From: Sphingobium sp.
GTDB lineage: Bacteria > Pseudomonadota > Alphaproteobacteria > Sphingomonadales > Sphingomonadaceae
DNA: 64,000 nucleotides
Reading direction: 5' to 3'
Assembly (NCBI GenBank): GCA_003248935.1
Contig: QFQF01000012.1
Location: 62,001-126,000, forward strand
In this document: positions 9,759 to 18,190 of the stretch, one piece after another
How positions within the stretch are numbered: position 1 is the stretch's first letter
Layout of the letters: every line of letters starts with the position of its first letter
The notes under the pieces: model-generated
What the model was told of the DNA's origin: nothing
Databases searched by the model: none
Seen by the model: only the letters and a program-made list of their open reading frames with translations
Translations under genes and position numbers: made by a program

Positions 9759-10871
9759 CTATTTTTCGCCATGCCCGAGCGCAAGATAGTCATCCGACTG
9801 CATCTCCATGAGGCGCGACACGGTCCTTTCGAACTCGAACGCACCGTCGCCCGACGGATACAGCCGGGCCGGTTCCGCGTCCGCCGCCACCAGCAACTTG
9901 ACCCGATATTCATAAAGAGAATCGACCAGGGTCACGAACCGCGCGGCCTCGTTCCGGTTCTCCGGTCCCAGGATCGGGATCCCCACGATAATGACGGTGT
10001 GATAGCGCCGGGCGATCGCCAGATAGTCGGCCGCCCCGCGCGCCTCGGCGCACAAGCGCTTGAAGGAGAAGACGGCGACCCCCTTCAGGCTCTTGGGCAC
10101 ATGCATGCTGCGACCGCCCTGGATCGGCAATTCCTCCGAAGGCACCTTGGCACGGTCCTCGACAGGATAATCGGTCAGGCGGAAGAACGCCTCCGACAGC
10201 GCACGGGTCGCCTCCGCGCCATTGGGCACATGCCACAATTTTGCGCCACCCAGTCGGTCGAGACGATAGTCCGTCGGCCCGTCGAGCGTCATGACATCGA
10301 GCCGATCCTTGATCAGCGCGATGAACGGCAGGAAAAGCTGGCGGTTGAGCCCATCCTTGTAGAGGTCGTCGGGCGCCCGGTTGGACGTGGTGACGACCGT
10401 CACCCGCTCCGCGATCAGGCCGGTGAACAGCCGCGACATGATGGCTGCGTCGGCCATGTTGTTGACCACCATCTCGTCGAAGCACAAAAGCCGCGCCTCG
10501 TCCGCCAGTGCCGCGACGACCGGTGGAATGGGATCACCACTTTCCGACTTGCGTGCCTCGGCAAGACGGGCGTGCACGTCGATCATGAACTCGTGGAAAT
10601 GGACGCGCCGCTTCCGGCGTACCTGCACCGTGTCGAAGAACAGGTCCATCAGCATCGACTTGCCGCGACCGACACCGCCCCACATGTAGAGGCCGCGCGG
10701 GGCCTGTGGCGTCTTGCGCAGCATCCGCCAGAGTGTCGATCCACGCGGCGGCGTCGCCTCCAGTTCAGCCTGAAGCGCAGACAGGCGGTCGGCAGCGGCG
10801 GCCTGATCAGGGTCGGGGCGCAGTTCGCCCGCACGGACGAGCGCATGATACCGGTCGATGACAGTGGTCAA
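9759..10871 (-). CDS. zapE: Cell division protein ZapE (AFG1-like ATPase)
   Basis: A 370-residue AFG1-family P-loop ATPase. E. coli ZapE associates with the Z-ring at constriction, while the mitochondrial homologue LACE1/AFG1 affects respiratory proteins. Walker A is GGVGRGKSMLMDLFF, Walker B is LLCFDEMVVNNMADA, and the sensor segment is VTVVTTSNRAPDDLYKDGLN. The start is taken as a TTG at 10871 that overlaps the thioesterase stop by three bases (CAA/TCA on the plus strand), preceded by GGAAG. Longer in-frame extensions into the thioesterase gene have unrelated sequence. The length then equals the family norm. Its position between sdhB and mdh suits the reported link to respiratory metabolism, but that is inference. 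Confidence 0.93.
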   Translation of the reverse strand: MTTVIDRYHALVRAGELRPDPDQAAAADRLSALQAELEATPPRGSTLWRMLRKTPQAPRGLYMWGGVGRGKSMLMDLFFDTVQVRRKRRVHFHEFMIDVHARLAEARKSESGDPIPPVVAALADEARLLCFDEMVVNNMADAAIMSRLFTGLIAERVTVVTTSNRAPDDLYKDGLNRQLFLPFIALIKDRLDVMTLDGPTDYRLDRLGGAKLWHVPNGAEATRALSEAFFRLTDYPVEDRAKVPSEELPIQGGRSMHVPKSLKGVAVFSFKRLCAEARGAADYLAIARRYHTVIIVGIPILGPENRNEAARFVTLVDSLYEYRVKLLVAADAEPARLYPSGDGAFEFERTVSRLMEMQSDDYLALGHGEK

Positions 10872-11329
10872 TTCTTCCGCGTCCTCTTGCGTATGGTCGC
10901 GAGGAACGACGCGGTCACGCCAGCCTGCTGCGTGACCAGCCCGCGCATGAAGAGCATCCGCCCCGTCTCCCGCATGATTTCGACTTCCACGTCCAATGGC
11001 TCGCCCACCAGCGCGACGGATTGATACTGGATGGAGAGATCCACCGTCGTCGCGCCCGCCTCGTCCGCCACGCCGCACGCCCACATGCCGGCGAACAGCG
11101 CGATGTCGACGAAACCGGCCATGGCGCCGCCATGGACGTTGCCCGAATAATTTTTGAGGCCGTCGCCCGGGATACACCGTACGCGCGCCTTGCCCTCGCC
11201 ATCCGCACGGACGCGGATGGGATCGAAATGACTGCTGAACAGACCGGTGTCGTGCCCGCCCCAGAGCGTCCAGCCGGGATTGTCCGGGTCCGGCGCGTGC
11301 TGGAAAGCGCTCGCGGGCCTTTCGCTCAC
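10868..11329 (-). CDS. PaaI-family hotdog thioesterase
   Basis: A 153-residue single hotdog-fold protein that should hydrolyse acyl-CoA thioesters. The diagnostic segment is NVHGGAMAGFVDIALFAGMW, with the HGG start of the long helix of the hotdog fold, followed by a strand rich in TTVDLSIQY and the last strands VEVEIMRETGRMLFMRGLV. There is no signal peptide. It lies directly after sdhB (four-base gap) and overlaps the zapE start, so it belongs to the sdhB-zapE operon. The substrate cannot be read from sequence; phenylacetyl-CoA-type substrates are one possibility for this family. Confidence 0.85.
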   Translation of the reverse strand: MSERPASAFQHAPDPDNPGWTLWGGHDTGLFSSHFDPIRVRADGEGKARVRCIPGDGLKNYSGNVHGGAMAGFVDIALFAGMWACGVADEAGATTVDLSIQYQSVALVGEPLDVEVEIMRETGRMLFMRGLVTQQAGVTASFLATIRKRTRKN

Positions 11330-11333
11330 CCCG

Positions 11334-12122
11334 TCAGAGCTGCCGTTCGACCATCATCTTCTTGGTTTCCGCGATCGCCTTGGCGGGCGAAAGCCCCTTC
11401 GGGCAGACGTTCGCGCAGTTCATGATCGTGTGGCAGCGATACAGGCGGAACGGATCCTCGAGCTCGTCGAGTCGCTCGCCGGTATACTCGTCGCGGCTGT
11501 CGGCCAGCCAGCGATAGGCCTGGAGCAGGATCGCCGGGCCCAGGAACTTGTCGGAGTTCCACCAGTAGCTGGGGCACGACGTCGAGCAGCACGCGCACAG
11601 GATGCACTCGTACAGGCCGTCCAGCTTCTCGCGATCGGCCGGGCTCTGCAGCCGCTCCTTGCCGCTCGGCGCCGGGCTGACGGTTTGCAGCCAGGGCTTG
11701 ATCGAGTTGTACTGGGCGTAGAAGTGCGTGAAATCGGGCACCAGATCCTTGATCACGTCCATGTGCGGCAACGGCGTGATGCGAATTTCGCCGCCCTTGC
11801 AATCCTCGATCGCAGTGGTGCAGGCGAGACCGTTCTTGCCGTTCATGTTCATCGCGCACGAACCGCAGATACCCTCGCGGCAGGAGCGGCGGAAGGTCAG
11901 CGACGGATCCTGCTCGCTCTTCATCTTGATCAGCGCGTCGAGGACCATCGGACCGCAATCGTCAAGATCGATCTCGAACGTGTCGTAGCGCGGGTTCTGC
12001 CCGGAGTCGGGGTCGTAACGGTAGACCTTGAATTTTTTGACACGCGACGCGCCATCGGGTGCCTTGTTGACCTTGGCTTCACCGGTAATGCGGCTGTTCT
12101 TGGGCAGTCTGAATTCGGCCAT
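11334..12122 (-). CDS. sdhB: Succinate dehydrogenase iron-sulfur subunit
   Basis: This 262-residue protein is the electron-transfer subunit of complex II. The N-terminal ferredoxin domain binds [2Fe-2S] through CREGICGSC plus a later Cys in [10 protein letters not shown]. The C-terminal domain carries the [4Fe-4S] and [3Fe-4S] ligands in [17 protein letters not shown] and [14 protein letters not shown], with the family's proline after the last cysteine. It acts at the inner membrane and depends on the suf products encoded downstream in this window. It is the first gene of its transcription unit: the next gene upstream is divergent, and sdhA, sdhC and sdhD are not next to it, which departs from the usual sdhCDAB order. 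Confidence 0.97.
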   Translation of the reverse strand: MAEFRLPKNSRITGEAKVNKAPDGASRVKKFKVYRYDPDSGQNPRYDTFEIDLDDCGPMVLDALIKMKSEQDPSLTFRRSCREGICGSCAMNMNGKNGLACTTAIEDCKGGEIRITPLPHMDVIKDLVPDFTHFYAQYNSIKPWLQTVSPAPSGKERLQSPADREKLDGLYECILCACCSTSCPSYWWNSDKFLGPAILLQAYRWLADSRDEYTGERLDELEDPFRLYRCHTIMNCANVCPKGLSPAKAIAETKKMMVERQL

Positions 12123-12317
12123 CGACCCCTAACCTCGCGACTGGGCAATCGGAATGCACGCCGGGCGTGCTCGCGGCCCCGCATAACAAATAATCGCAAA
12201 AGGTCCAGCGCATACGCAGCATGATTGTGCCGCATCGCAACGCGACGGTCGTGAAACGGGCGCCGGTTCATTGCTGGACAATTGCAACCGCCGCCTTTCG
12301 ATGCTCAAAGGGCCGCC

Positions 12318-12383
12318 ATGTACAGAACCGACCTTCGCCCCATTCCGCTGCCTGTCCCCGATGCGCATGAGGTCCGCGCATGA
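12318..12383 (+). CDS. Possible 21-codon upstream ORF coupled to the CDP-alcohol transferase gene
   Basis: An ATG at 12318 opens a 21-residue frame (MYRTDLRPIPLPVPDAHEVRA is 21 residues, so only its start MYRTDLRPIP is relied on here) that ends at a TGA overlapping the ATG of the next gene in the pattern ATGA. AAAGGG lies about seven bases before the start. It could be a leader peptide whose translation feeds the downstream gene, or chance. I see no homology. Confidence 0.3.
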   Translation: MYRTDLRPIPLPVPDAHEVRA

Positions 12384-13489
12384 GCGGGGCCGGCACGATC
12401 GCGACCGACCTCGGCCCGCTGCGCACCATCGGCACGAACGACACGCCGATCTGGGGCATGCCGAATGCCGAGCGGATGCGCCGCCAGGCGAACAGTGCGG
12501 CAAAGGAAAAGCGTCAGGTTGCGGACGGCCATGTGCTCTGGACGAACCTCGGCTTCGCCTATGATCCACTGCTCTTCCGCCTCGCGCTGGCCAAGCCCGG
12601 CACGGTCTTCACCCGCGAGGGCGAACTGGTCGTCGGCCAGCTTCCCGCCGCCGGGGGTGACGCACCCGCTCTCTCCGGCCCCGGCATCGAGCGAATCGAG
12701 CTGTCCGGCGGGCGAAAGCTCTACAACGAACAATTGCGCAAACTGGAGGAGCCGTTCGTCTCGCCACTGACGCCCACGACCCGCAAGATGATCGAGCGGC
12801 AAAGCTATTTCGGCGCGTACAAGGGCGTCACCGACCTGCTCACCAAATATCTGTGGCCCGAATTCGCCCTGGTGCTGACCCGCATCGCCGCGCAGTTGCG
12901 GATGACCCCCAATATGGTCAGCGCCATCGGCATCGCGCTCTGCATCCTCGCCTTCTTCCTGTTCCGGGACGGGCTGTACTGGACCGGATTCCTCGCCGGC
13001 TTCATCTTCATGGTGCTCGACACCGTCGACGGGAAGCTCGCGCGCTGCACCATCACGTCATCCTACTGGGGCAACATCATCGACCATGGCGTCGACCTCG
13101 TGCATCCGCCGTTCTGGTGGTACGCCTGGGGCGTGGGACTTGCCGCCCACGGGCTCAGCCTCGCACCCAGCGCCTTCGCGCTGGTGATGGCGGCGGTGAT
13201 CATCGGCTATATCGTCCAGCGGCTGATCGAGGGCGCGTTCATCCGTTCGTTCGGTATGCATATCCATGTGTGGCAGCGCTTCGACACGCAGTTCCGCCTG
13301 ATCACCGCCCGCCGCAACCCGAACATGGTATTGTTGTTCGTCTCGCTGCTGATCGGACGGCCGGACCTGGGCCTGATCTGGCTCGCCTGGTGGACGGTTC
13401 TGTCCTGCGCGATCCATGCCGTGCGCCTTGTCCAGGCCTATATCTGGCGCAGCCGCCACGGTCCGCTGACGAGTTGGCTGACCGCCTGA
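12380..13489 (+). CDS. CDP-alcohol phosphatidyltransferase family protein with extra N-terminal domain
   Basis: A 369-residue membrane enzyme. Residues about 165-330 are a CDP-alcohol phosphatidyltransferase domain with the complete metal-binding motif D-x2-D-G-x2-A-R-x8-G-x3-D-x3-D, read as DTVDGKLARC then WGNIIDHGVD. Several membrane helices follow (for example LVMAAVIIGYIVQ and MVLLFVSLLIG). The first 150 residues are soluble and not found in plain PssA/PgsA enzymes. Their layout resembles a nucleotidyltransferase half, as in the fused inositol-phosphate cytidylyltransferase/DIPP synthases, but I cannot see the GxGTR-like nucleotide loop. The donor should be a CDP-lipid or CDP-alcohol; the acceptor is unknown. 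It is divergent from sdhB and followed 13 bases later by a HIT gene. Confidence 0.82.
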   Translation: MSGAGTIATDLGPLRTIGTNDTPIWGMPNAERMRRQANSAAKEKRQVADGHVLWTNLGFAYDPLLFRLALAKPGTVFTREGELVVGQLPAAGGDAPALSGPGIERIELSGGRKLYNEQLRKLEEPFVSPLTPTTRKMIERQSYFGAYKGVTDLLTKYLWPEFALVLTRIAAQLRMTPNMVSAIGIALCILAFFLFRDGLYWTGFLAGFIFMVLDTVDGKLARCTITSSYWGNIIDHGVDLVHPPFWWYAWGVGLAAHGLSLAPSAFALVMAAVIIGYIVQRLIEGAFIRSFGMHIHVWQRFDTQFRLITARRNPNMVLLFVSLLIGRPDLGLIWLAWWTVLSCAIHAVRLVQAYIWRSRHGPLTSWLTA

Positions 13490-13502
13490 ACGGAGAACGG
13501 CC

Positions 13503-13934
13503 ATGAACGCGACGATGGAGAAATTCGGTTATCCCGGAACGCTGATCCGCGAAATCGACCATTGGGTCGTACTGCTGCGCCCGGCGCAGCCGACACTGGG
13601 TTCCCTCGTGCTGGCCGCGAAATCGGACGCGACCGCCTTCGGCGACCTGCCGTTACAGGCTCATGCTGAGTTGGCGCCTGCAACGCGCGGGATAGAGGCC
13701 GCGCTCTCGGCCACGGTCGGCTATCAGCGGATCAACTATCTGATGCTGATGATGGTCGATCCGCACGTCCATTTTCATGTGATCCCGCGCTATGAGGGGA
13801 CGCGCAGTCACGCTGGCCTCGCCATCGCCGATGCGGGCTGGCCGAAAACGCCGGACCTTGCGCAGGCGGTGATGCCCGGTCCGGATCAGGTGCGCGCGCT
13901 GATCGCTTGGATCGGCGACGCCTGGCCCTCATGA
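13503..13934 (+). CDS. HIT family protein
   Basis: A 143-residue histidine-triad protein. The signature DPHVHFHVIPRY contains the H-x-H-x-H triad used to hydrolyse or transfer nucleoside phosphoramidates and dinucleoside polyphosphates. The N-terminal half (VLLRPAQPTLGSLVLAAKSD) matches the HIT fold strands that precede it. It is cytosolic. The ATG follows GGAGAACGG. It is placed 13 bases after the CDP-alcohol transferase gene and 22 bases before an alpha/beta hydrolase gene, so these genes form one transcription unit; a nucleotide-lipid connection with the transferase is plausible but untested. Confidence 0.9.
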   Translation: MNATMEKFGYPGTLIREIDHWVVLLRPAQPTLGSLVLAAKSDATAFGDLPLQAHAELAPATRGIEAALSATVGYQRINYLMLMMVDPHVHFHVIPRYEGTRSHAGLAIADAGWPKTPDLAQAVMPGPDQVRALIAWIGDAWPS

Positions 13935-13956
13935 CCGCCCATTCAAGACACCCGAC

Positions 13957-14709
13957 ATGACGGATATCCTGCCCCCGCCCGACTATCTCGCCCGCCCCGA
14001 CGGGCTGCGCCTCGCTTACCGCCAGCGGCCCGGCGCAGGGCCGACGATCGTCTTCCTGCCCGGTTACATGTCCGACATGGACGGCGGAAAGGCGGTCGCG
14101 CTCGATGCCTGGGCGGCGACGGCTGGCCGCGCGATGCTGCGCCTCGATTATGCGGGCTGCGGCGCCAGCGAAGGCGCGTTCGAGGAGGGCACGCTTGCCA
14201 GTTGGCGGGACGACGCCCTGTTCCTGATCGACACGCTCACGAACGGGCCGGCCGTGCTGGTCGGCTCGTCGATGGGCGGCTGGCTCGCCCTACTGATCGC
14301 GCTCGCACGGCCGGACCGGACGGCCGCACTGGTCGGCATCGCCGCCGCGCCCGACTTCACCGACTGGGGGTTTACCCCTGCCCAACTGGCACGGATGGAG
14401 GCGGACGGGCGATTGGTCGAGGATACGCCTTATGGTGACCAGCCCTATGTGACGACGCTGGCCTTCCACCGTTCGGGTCAGGCAAACCTGCTTCTCGGCG
14501 GGCCCGTCGCCATCGATTGTCCCGTGCGCCTGCTTCAGGGCCAGCGCGACCCCAATGTGCCATGGGATACCGCGTTGCGCATCGCGCAGGCGGTGCGTTC
14601 ATCCGACGTGCAGACGCTGCTGATTAAGGACGGCGACCATCGGCTCTCGCGCGATGCGGACATCGCGCACCTGCTCGCCACCGTCGCCAGTCTTCCGGAC
14701 CCCGCATGA
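13957..14709 (+). CDS. Alpha/beta hydrolase (ABHD10-like esterase)
   Basis: A 250-residue serine hydrolase. The nucleophile elbow is VGSSMGGWLALL, the catalytic aspartate lies in LQGQRDPNVPWDTAL, and the histidine in KDGDHRLSRDADI near the C-terminus. The early segment VFLPGYMSDMDGGKAVALD and the GDHRLS ending resemble the ABHD10 group of thioesterases/esterases. No signal peptide is visible, so it is cytosolic. The substrate cannot be assigned. The stop codon overlaps the start of the TPR gene in an ATGA pattern, so the two are translationally coupled. Confidence 0.88.
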   Translation: MTDILPPPDYLARPDGLRLAYRQRPGAGPTIVFLPGYMSDMDGGKAVALDAWAATAGRAMLRLDYAGCGASEGAFEEGTLASWRDDALFLIDTLTNGPAVLVGSSMGGWLALLIALARPDRTAALVGIAAAPDFTDWGFTPAQLARMEADGRLVEDTPYGDQPYVTTLAFHRSGQANLLLGGPVAIDCPVRLLQGQRDPNVPWDTALRIAQAVRSSDVQTLLIKDGDHRLSRDADIAHLLATVASLPDPA

Positions 14710-15611
14710 TCCTCGCCCCCCTCGCCCTCCTCCTCGCCATGCAGGGCTACAGCCCGGAAACGGAAGCCGTGATGGACCGATCGCGCCAGCGCGCGGCTGA
14801 CAAGCGTGCGGCCGCCGCAGAAGCGGCGGCGGCAGAGAAGGGAAAGGACAGCGCAAAAGCGCAACAGCCACTCCCGATGGCACCCGACGTCGCCGCCAAG
14901 TTTCAGGCGTGCCTCGACGCGGGCACCGGCAATCCCGACGAGGGCGCCCGGTTCGCGGAGGCCTGGCGGGTCGATCATGGCGGCTTCCGGGCGCGTGAAT
15001 GCCTCGGCTTCTCGCTGGCTAAGGGCGAACGCTGGACGCCGGCCACGGTCGCCTTCGAACAAGCCGCGGATGAGGCGGAGCGCGGCGGCAGCGTGCCGGA
15101 TGGCGCACGGCTATGGGCGCAGGCAGGCAATGCCGCGCTGGCGGGCGGCGACCCGGCCAAGGCGCGCGCGCATTTCGACGCCGCGCTGGCGCGCGGACTG
15201 CCCGACGGGATCGCGAAGGGGGAGGTCTATCTGGACCGCGCCCGCGCCCTCGTCGCGCTCAACCAACCGCAGGCGGCGCGTGCGGACATGGATCGCGCGA
15301 TCATGCAGGCGCCGCAGGATCCGCTCGCCTGGCTGTTGTCGGCGACACTGGCGCGGCGGATGAAAGACCTGCCCCTCGCGCGGAAACATGTGGCGCAGGC
15401 GGTGAAACTCTCCCCCGATGATGCATCCGTCGCGCTGGAGGAAGGGAATGTCGCGATCCTCTCCGACCAGCCGGACGCCGCCAGGGCAGCGTGGGACCGC
15501 GCGGTGAAGATCGCGCCGGACTCCGTCTCCGGCAAAGCAGCGAGCGCCAATCTCGCCGAACTGGCGACGCAGGACAGCGCAAAGCCGCAGGACGCCCCAA
15601 AGGCCAACTGA
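14706..15611 (+). CDS. Exported tetratricopeptide repeat protein
   Basis: A 301-residue protein. The N-terminus (MILAPLALLLAMQGYS) looks like a signal peptide or anchor; residues 25-50 are a charged, alanine-rich segment with helix or coiled-coil character. From about residue 95 onward several TPR units can be seen, for example ARLWAQAGNAALAGGDPAKA, VYLDRARALVALNQPQAARA and ASVALEEGNVAILSDQPDAA. Such proteins act as scaffolds for other proteins in the envelope. The partner is unknown. It overlaps the hydrolase gene by four bases. Confidence 0.85.
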   Translation: MILAPLALLLAMQGYSPETEAVMDRSRQRAADKRAAAAEAAAAEKGKDSAKAQQPLPMAPDVAAKFQACLDAGTGNPDEGARFAEAWRVDHGGFRARECLGFSLAKGERWTPATVAFEQAADEAERGGSVPDGARLWAQAGNAALAGGDPAKARAHFDAALARGLPDGIAKGEVYLDRARALVALNQPQAARADMDRAIMQAPQDPLAWLLSATLARRMKDLPLARKHVAQAVKLSPDDASVALEEGNVAILSDQPDAARAAWDRAVKIAPDSVSGKAASANLAELATQDSAKPQDAPKAN

Positions 15612-15700
15612 ACGACACGGCGATGATCCGGCCTATTCCGCAATGGATGATCGCCGCGCACACGCTATGATGCCGCCGGCATATCCCGGGGGAAACGCTC

Positions 15701-16114
15701 ATGCACTGCCGCAACGCCATACTGGCCGTCCTTCTTGCCTCGGGCGTCTCGACCGGCGCACCGGCCGCCGACCGCTCGTTCGGTATCTGGCGCAACCCCA
15801 GCGGCAGCGTCCATGTCCGCGCGGAGCCATGCGGCAAGGCAATGTGCGGCGTCGTGCTGTGGGCAAACGACAAGGCGAAGGCGGATGCCGCGCGCGGCGG
15901 GACCGATCCGCTGGTCGGCGAATCGCTGTTTCAGGACTTCCGGCAGGAAGCGCCGGACCTGTGGCGCGGGCGGGTGTTCGTGCCCGATATCGGCAAGACC
16001 TTCTCCGGCACGATCCGGGTCATCGACGCCAACCATATAGAGGGCAAGGGGTGCCTGATCGGCCGGGTCGGCTGTCGCTCGCAGATATGGACCCGCGTGC
16101 CGCCGCCGAAATAG
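15701..16114 (+). CDS. DUF2147 exported protein
   Basis: A 137-residue protein with a signal peptide (AILAVLLASGVSTGAPAADR, cleavage probably after APA-A) and a mature DUF2147 domain: an opening FGIWRNPSGSVHVRAEPCG, then MCGVVLWAND and a C-terminal GKGCLIGRVGCRSQIWTRV. The four cysteines in the mature part fit disulfides in the periplasm. Members are lipocalin-like beta barrels of unknown role. It is 90 bases after the TPR gene and convergent with the SIMPL gene, whose stop is 15 bases away. The family call is secure; the function is not known. Confidence 0.85.
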   Translation: MHCRNAILAVLLASGVSTGAPAADRSFGIWRNPSGSVHVRAEPCGKAMCGVVLWANDKAKADAARGGTDPLVGESLFQDFRQEAPDLWRGRVFVPDIGKTFSGTIRVIDANHIEGKGCLIGRVGCRSQIWTRVPPPK

Positions 16115-16129
16115 CCCGGCTGCCCCACG

Positions 16130-16837
16130 TCACCTCAGGTAGAAATCGACCGTCGTCACCACCCGCACCTTCTTGTACGGCGTGTCGCCTCCGCCGCCGC
16201 CCTCCTCGCCGTCGCGCGCGTCGATCGAGAAATAGCCCTGGGTCGCGCTCTTGATGCCGCCCACATCCGCACCGCTGTCCTTGGCGAACTGCTCGGCCGC
16301 CTTGCGCGCATCCTTCGTCGCCTCCGCCACCATCGGCGCCTTTACATCGTTCAGCTTCGTGAAGCTGTAGACCATGCCCGACCCTTCCTGAAGGGTGACG
16401 CCACGACGGACGAGGTCGAACTGTTCCGCGACGGCCCGCTGCGCACGGGCGATATCGGTCGTGCGCAACTGCATCCGCTGGTTGATGGTGATCGTGTTGA
16501 CGCCATTGTTGTAATATTGGTTGACGCTGGCGCCCGTGGGCCTGAGGTCCTGCGGCTTGAAGCCAAGGCCCCGGAAATACTCCTGCAACGCCTTGGTATT
16601 GGTGTCGATCTCGCCGCGCACCGTCGGCAGGTCGAAGCCGGTGGCCGAATAGTTGATCGTCCATGTCGCAAGGTCCGCCGTCACGTTCCGCTCGGACAGG
16701 CCACGTACCGTCACCGAACGGTCCGCCGCCTTCGCCCGGGTCAGCCCGTCGCCCAGCAGATAGCCGCCCGCGATCATGCCCACGGCGAGCAGCCCGGCGC
16801 TCGCAAGAAGAATGACGTTCCGATTGTCGAGGCTCAT
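16130..16837 (-). CDS. SIMPL (DUF541) domain envelope protein
   Basis: A 235-residue protein with an N-terminal signal anchor (VILLASAGLLAVGMIAGGYL) and a SIMPL/DUF541 domain that starts with SVTVRGLSERNVTADLATW. The family (with mammalian SIMPL and bacterial BP26/YggE) often forms oligomeric channel-like assemblies in the periplasm and has been linked to oxidative-stress tolerance. A glycine-rich acidic loop (DGEEGGGGGD) sits just before the last strand. GAGGAGC precedes the ATG. It is divergent from gloA, with about 120 bases between. Confidence 0.88.
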   Translation of the reverse strand: MSLDNRNVILLASAGLLAVGMIAGGYLLGDGLTRAKAADRSVTVRGLSERNVTADLATWTINYSATGFDLPTVRGEIDTNTKALQEYFRGLGFKPQDLRPTGASVNQYYNNGVNTITINQRMQLRTTDIARAQRAVAEQFDLVRRGVTLQEGSGMVYSFTKLNDVKAPMVAEATKDARKAAEQFAKDSGADVGGIKSATQGYFSIDARDGEEGGGGGDTPYKKVRVVTTVDFYLR

Positions 16838-16955
16838 GAAACTTTGCTCCTCACCTTCAATTCGGGCGCCGATAGCCCTATTCTAGCGGTACGCGCTTCT
16901 GCCACCACGCAGATGAACCGTTGCTGACGAGCGACGAACGGAGTTTTGCGATTCG

Positions 16956-17390
16956 ATGCCCAAATATCTGCATAGCATGATCCGCGTGACCGACGTCGAC
17001 GCGACGGTCCGCTTCTTCAACCTTCTGGGCCTCGCGGAACAGCGCCGTTTCGACAATGAGGCCGGGCGTTTCACATTGGTGTTCCTCGCCGCGCCGGGTG
17101 ACGAGGAGGCGCAGGTCGAACTGACCTACAACTGGCCACCTGCGGACGGGAAGGCAGAAACCTATGATGGCGGCCGTAATTTCGGCCATCTCGCCTATCG
17201 CGTCGAGAATATCTACGACACGTGCCAGCGCCTGATGGACGGCGGCGTCACGATCAACCGCCCGCCGCGCGACGGCCACATGGCGTTCGTCCGTACGCCG
17301 GACAACATCTCGATCGAACTGTTGCAGCAGGACGGCAGCCTGGAACCGGCCGAACCCTGGGCCTCGATGCCCAACACAGGCGTCTGGTGA
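16956..17390 (+). CDS. gloA: Lactoylglutathione lyase (glyoxalase I)
   Basis: A 144-residue VOC-fold metalloenzyme that isomerises the hemithioacetal of methylglyoxal and glutathione to S-lactoylglutathione. The expected metal ligands are visible in four places: His6 in KYLHSMIRV, a Glu in QVELTYNW, the His of NFGHLAYRVEN, and the Glu of ISIELLQQ. The length matches the short bacterial GloA. It is followed 29 bases later by gloB, giving both steps of the glyoxalase pathway in one unit. The supply of glutathione would come from gshA, also in this window. Confidence 0.94.
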   Translation: MPKYLHSMIRVTDVDATVRFFNLLGLAEQRRFDNEAGRFTLVFLAAPGDEEAQVELTYNWPPADGKAETYDGGRNFGHLAYRVENIYDTCQRLMDGGVTINRPPRDGHMAFVRTPDNISIELLQQDGSLEPAEPWASMPNTGVW

Positions 17391-17419
17391 CGGGATCTCG
17401 TCCGCAGGAGAGGCAAGCA

Positions 17420-18145
17420 ATGCTGGAAGTGGTGCGCGTACCGGTGCTGAGCGACAATTATGTCTGGCTGCTGCATGATCCCGACGGCGGCGGCACGGTC
17501 GCGATCGACCCGTCGGTCGCGGAGCCGGTCCTCGATGCGGCGGCCGCGCGCGGCTGGACCATCGACCAGATCTGGAACACCCGCTGGCACCCCGATCACA
17601 CCGGCGGCAATGCCGGTATCAGGGCGGCCTCTCCCGGTTGCACGATCACCGGACCTGCGGCCGAGGCCGCGAAAATCCCGACGCTCGATGTGCAGGTTGG
17701 CGAAGGCGACGTGGTAACGTTGGGCAATCATGCCGCCCGCGTGATGGAGGTGCCCGCCCATACCGCCGGGCACATCGCCTACCATCTGCCGCAGGACGAC
17801 ATCCTGTTCGTCGGCGACACGCTGTTCGCAATGGGATGCGGCCGCCTGTTCGAGGGGACGGCGGCACAGATGCATCGCAACCTGACCCGCTTCGCCGCGC
17901 TGCCGGGCGAGACCATGGTCTACTGCGCACACGAATATACGCAGTCCAACGCCCGCTTCGCGCTGGCCGCTGATCCCGGCAATGCCGCGATCCGCGCGCG
18001 GGCGGCGGCGATCGATGCGGCCCGCGCCACCGGTGAAGCGACCGTACCGACGACGATCGCGCTGGAGCGCGACACCAACGTCTTCATGCGCGCGCCGGAT
18101 GCCGACACGCTCGCCCGGCTGCGCGCCGCCAAGGACGCATTCTGA
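17420..18145 (+). CDS. gloB: Hydroxyacylglutathione hydrolase (glyoxalase II), altered metal motif
   Basis: A 241-residue metallo-beta-lactamase-fold enzyme that hydrolyses S-lactoylglutathione to lactate and glutathione. The start at 17420 follows AGGAGAGGC and gives the family N-terminus MLEVVRVPVLSDNYVWLLHD. The first metal motif should read T-H-x-H-x-D-H but here is NTRWHPDHTGG: the first His is Arg55, encoded by CGC instead of CAC. The other ligands look intact: His57, Asp59, His60, His114 in PAHTAGH, Asp133 in GDTLFAMGCG, and the His in CAHEYT. The C-terminal substrate-binding domain is present. Loss of one site-1 zinc ligand could reduce activity or change metal use. Confidence 0.93.
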   Translation: MLEVVRVPVLSDNYVWLLHDPDGGGTVAIDPSVAEPVLDAAAARGWTIDQIWNTRWHPDHTGGNAGIRAASPGCTITGPAAEAAKIPTLDVQVGEGDVVTLGNHAARVMEVPAHTAGHIAYHLPQDDILFVGDTLFAMGCGRLFEGTAAQMHRNLTRFAALPGETMVYCAHEYTQSNARFALAADPGNAAIRARAAAIDAARATGEATVPTTIALERDTNVFMRAPDADTLARLRAAKDAF

Positions 18146-18190
18146 CGGTAAGCGGCGTCCGGCGCCGTCTCAATGGGGAGGAGCAAGACA

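Noticed and set aside
12123..12317. sdhB promoter elements
   Set aside because: AT-rich patches exist near 12185-12200 but no -35/-10 pair with good spacing could be defended.
16860..16955. Promoter pair between the SIMPL gene and gloA
   Set aside because: Only partial -10-like matches (for example TAGAAT on the minus strand) with no matching -35 element at the correct distance.
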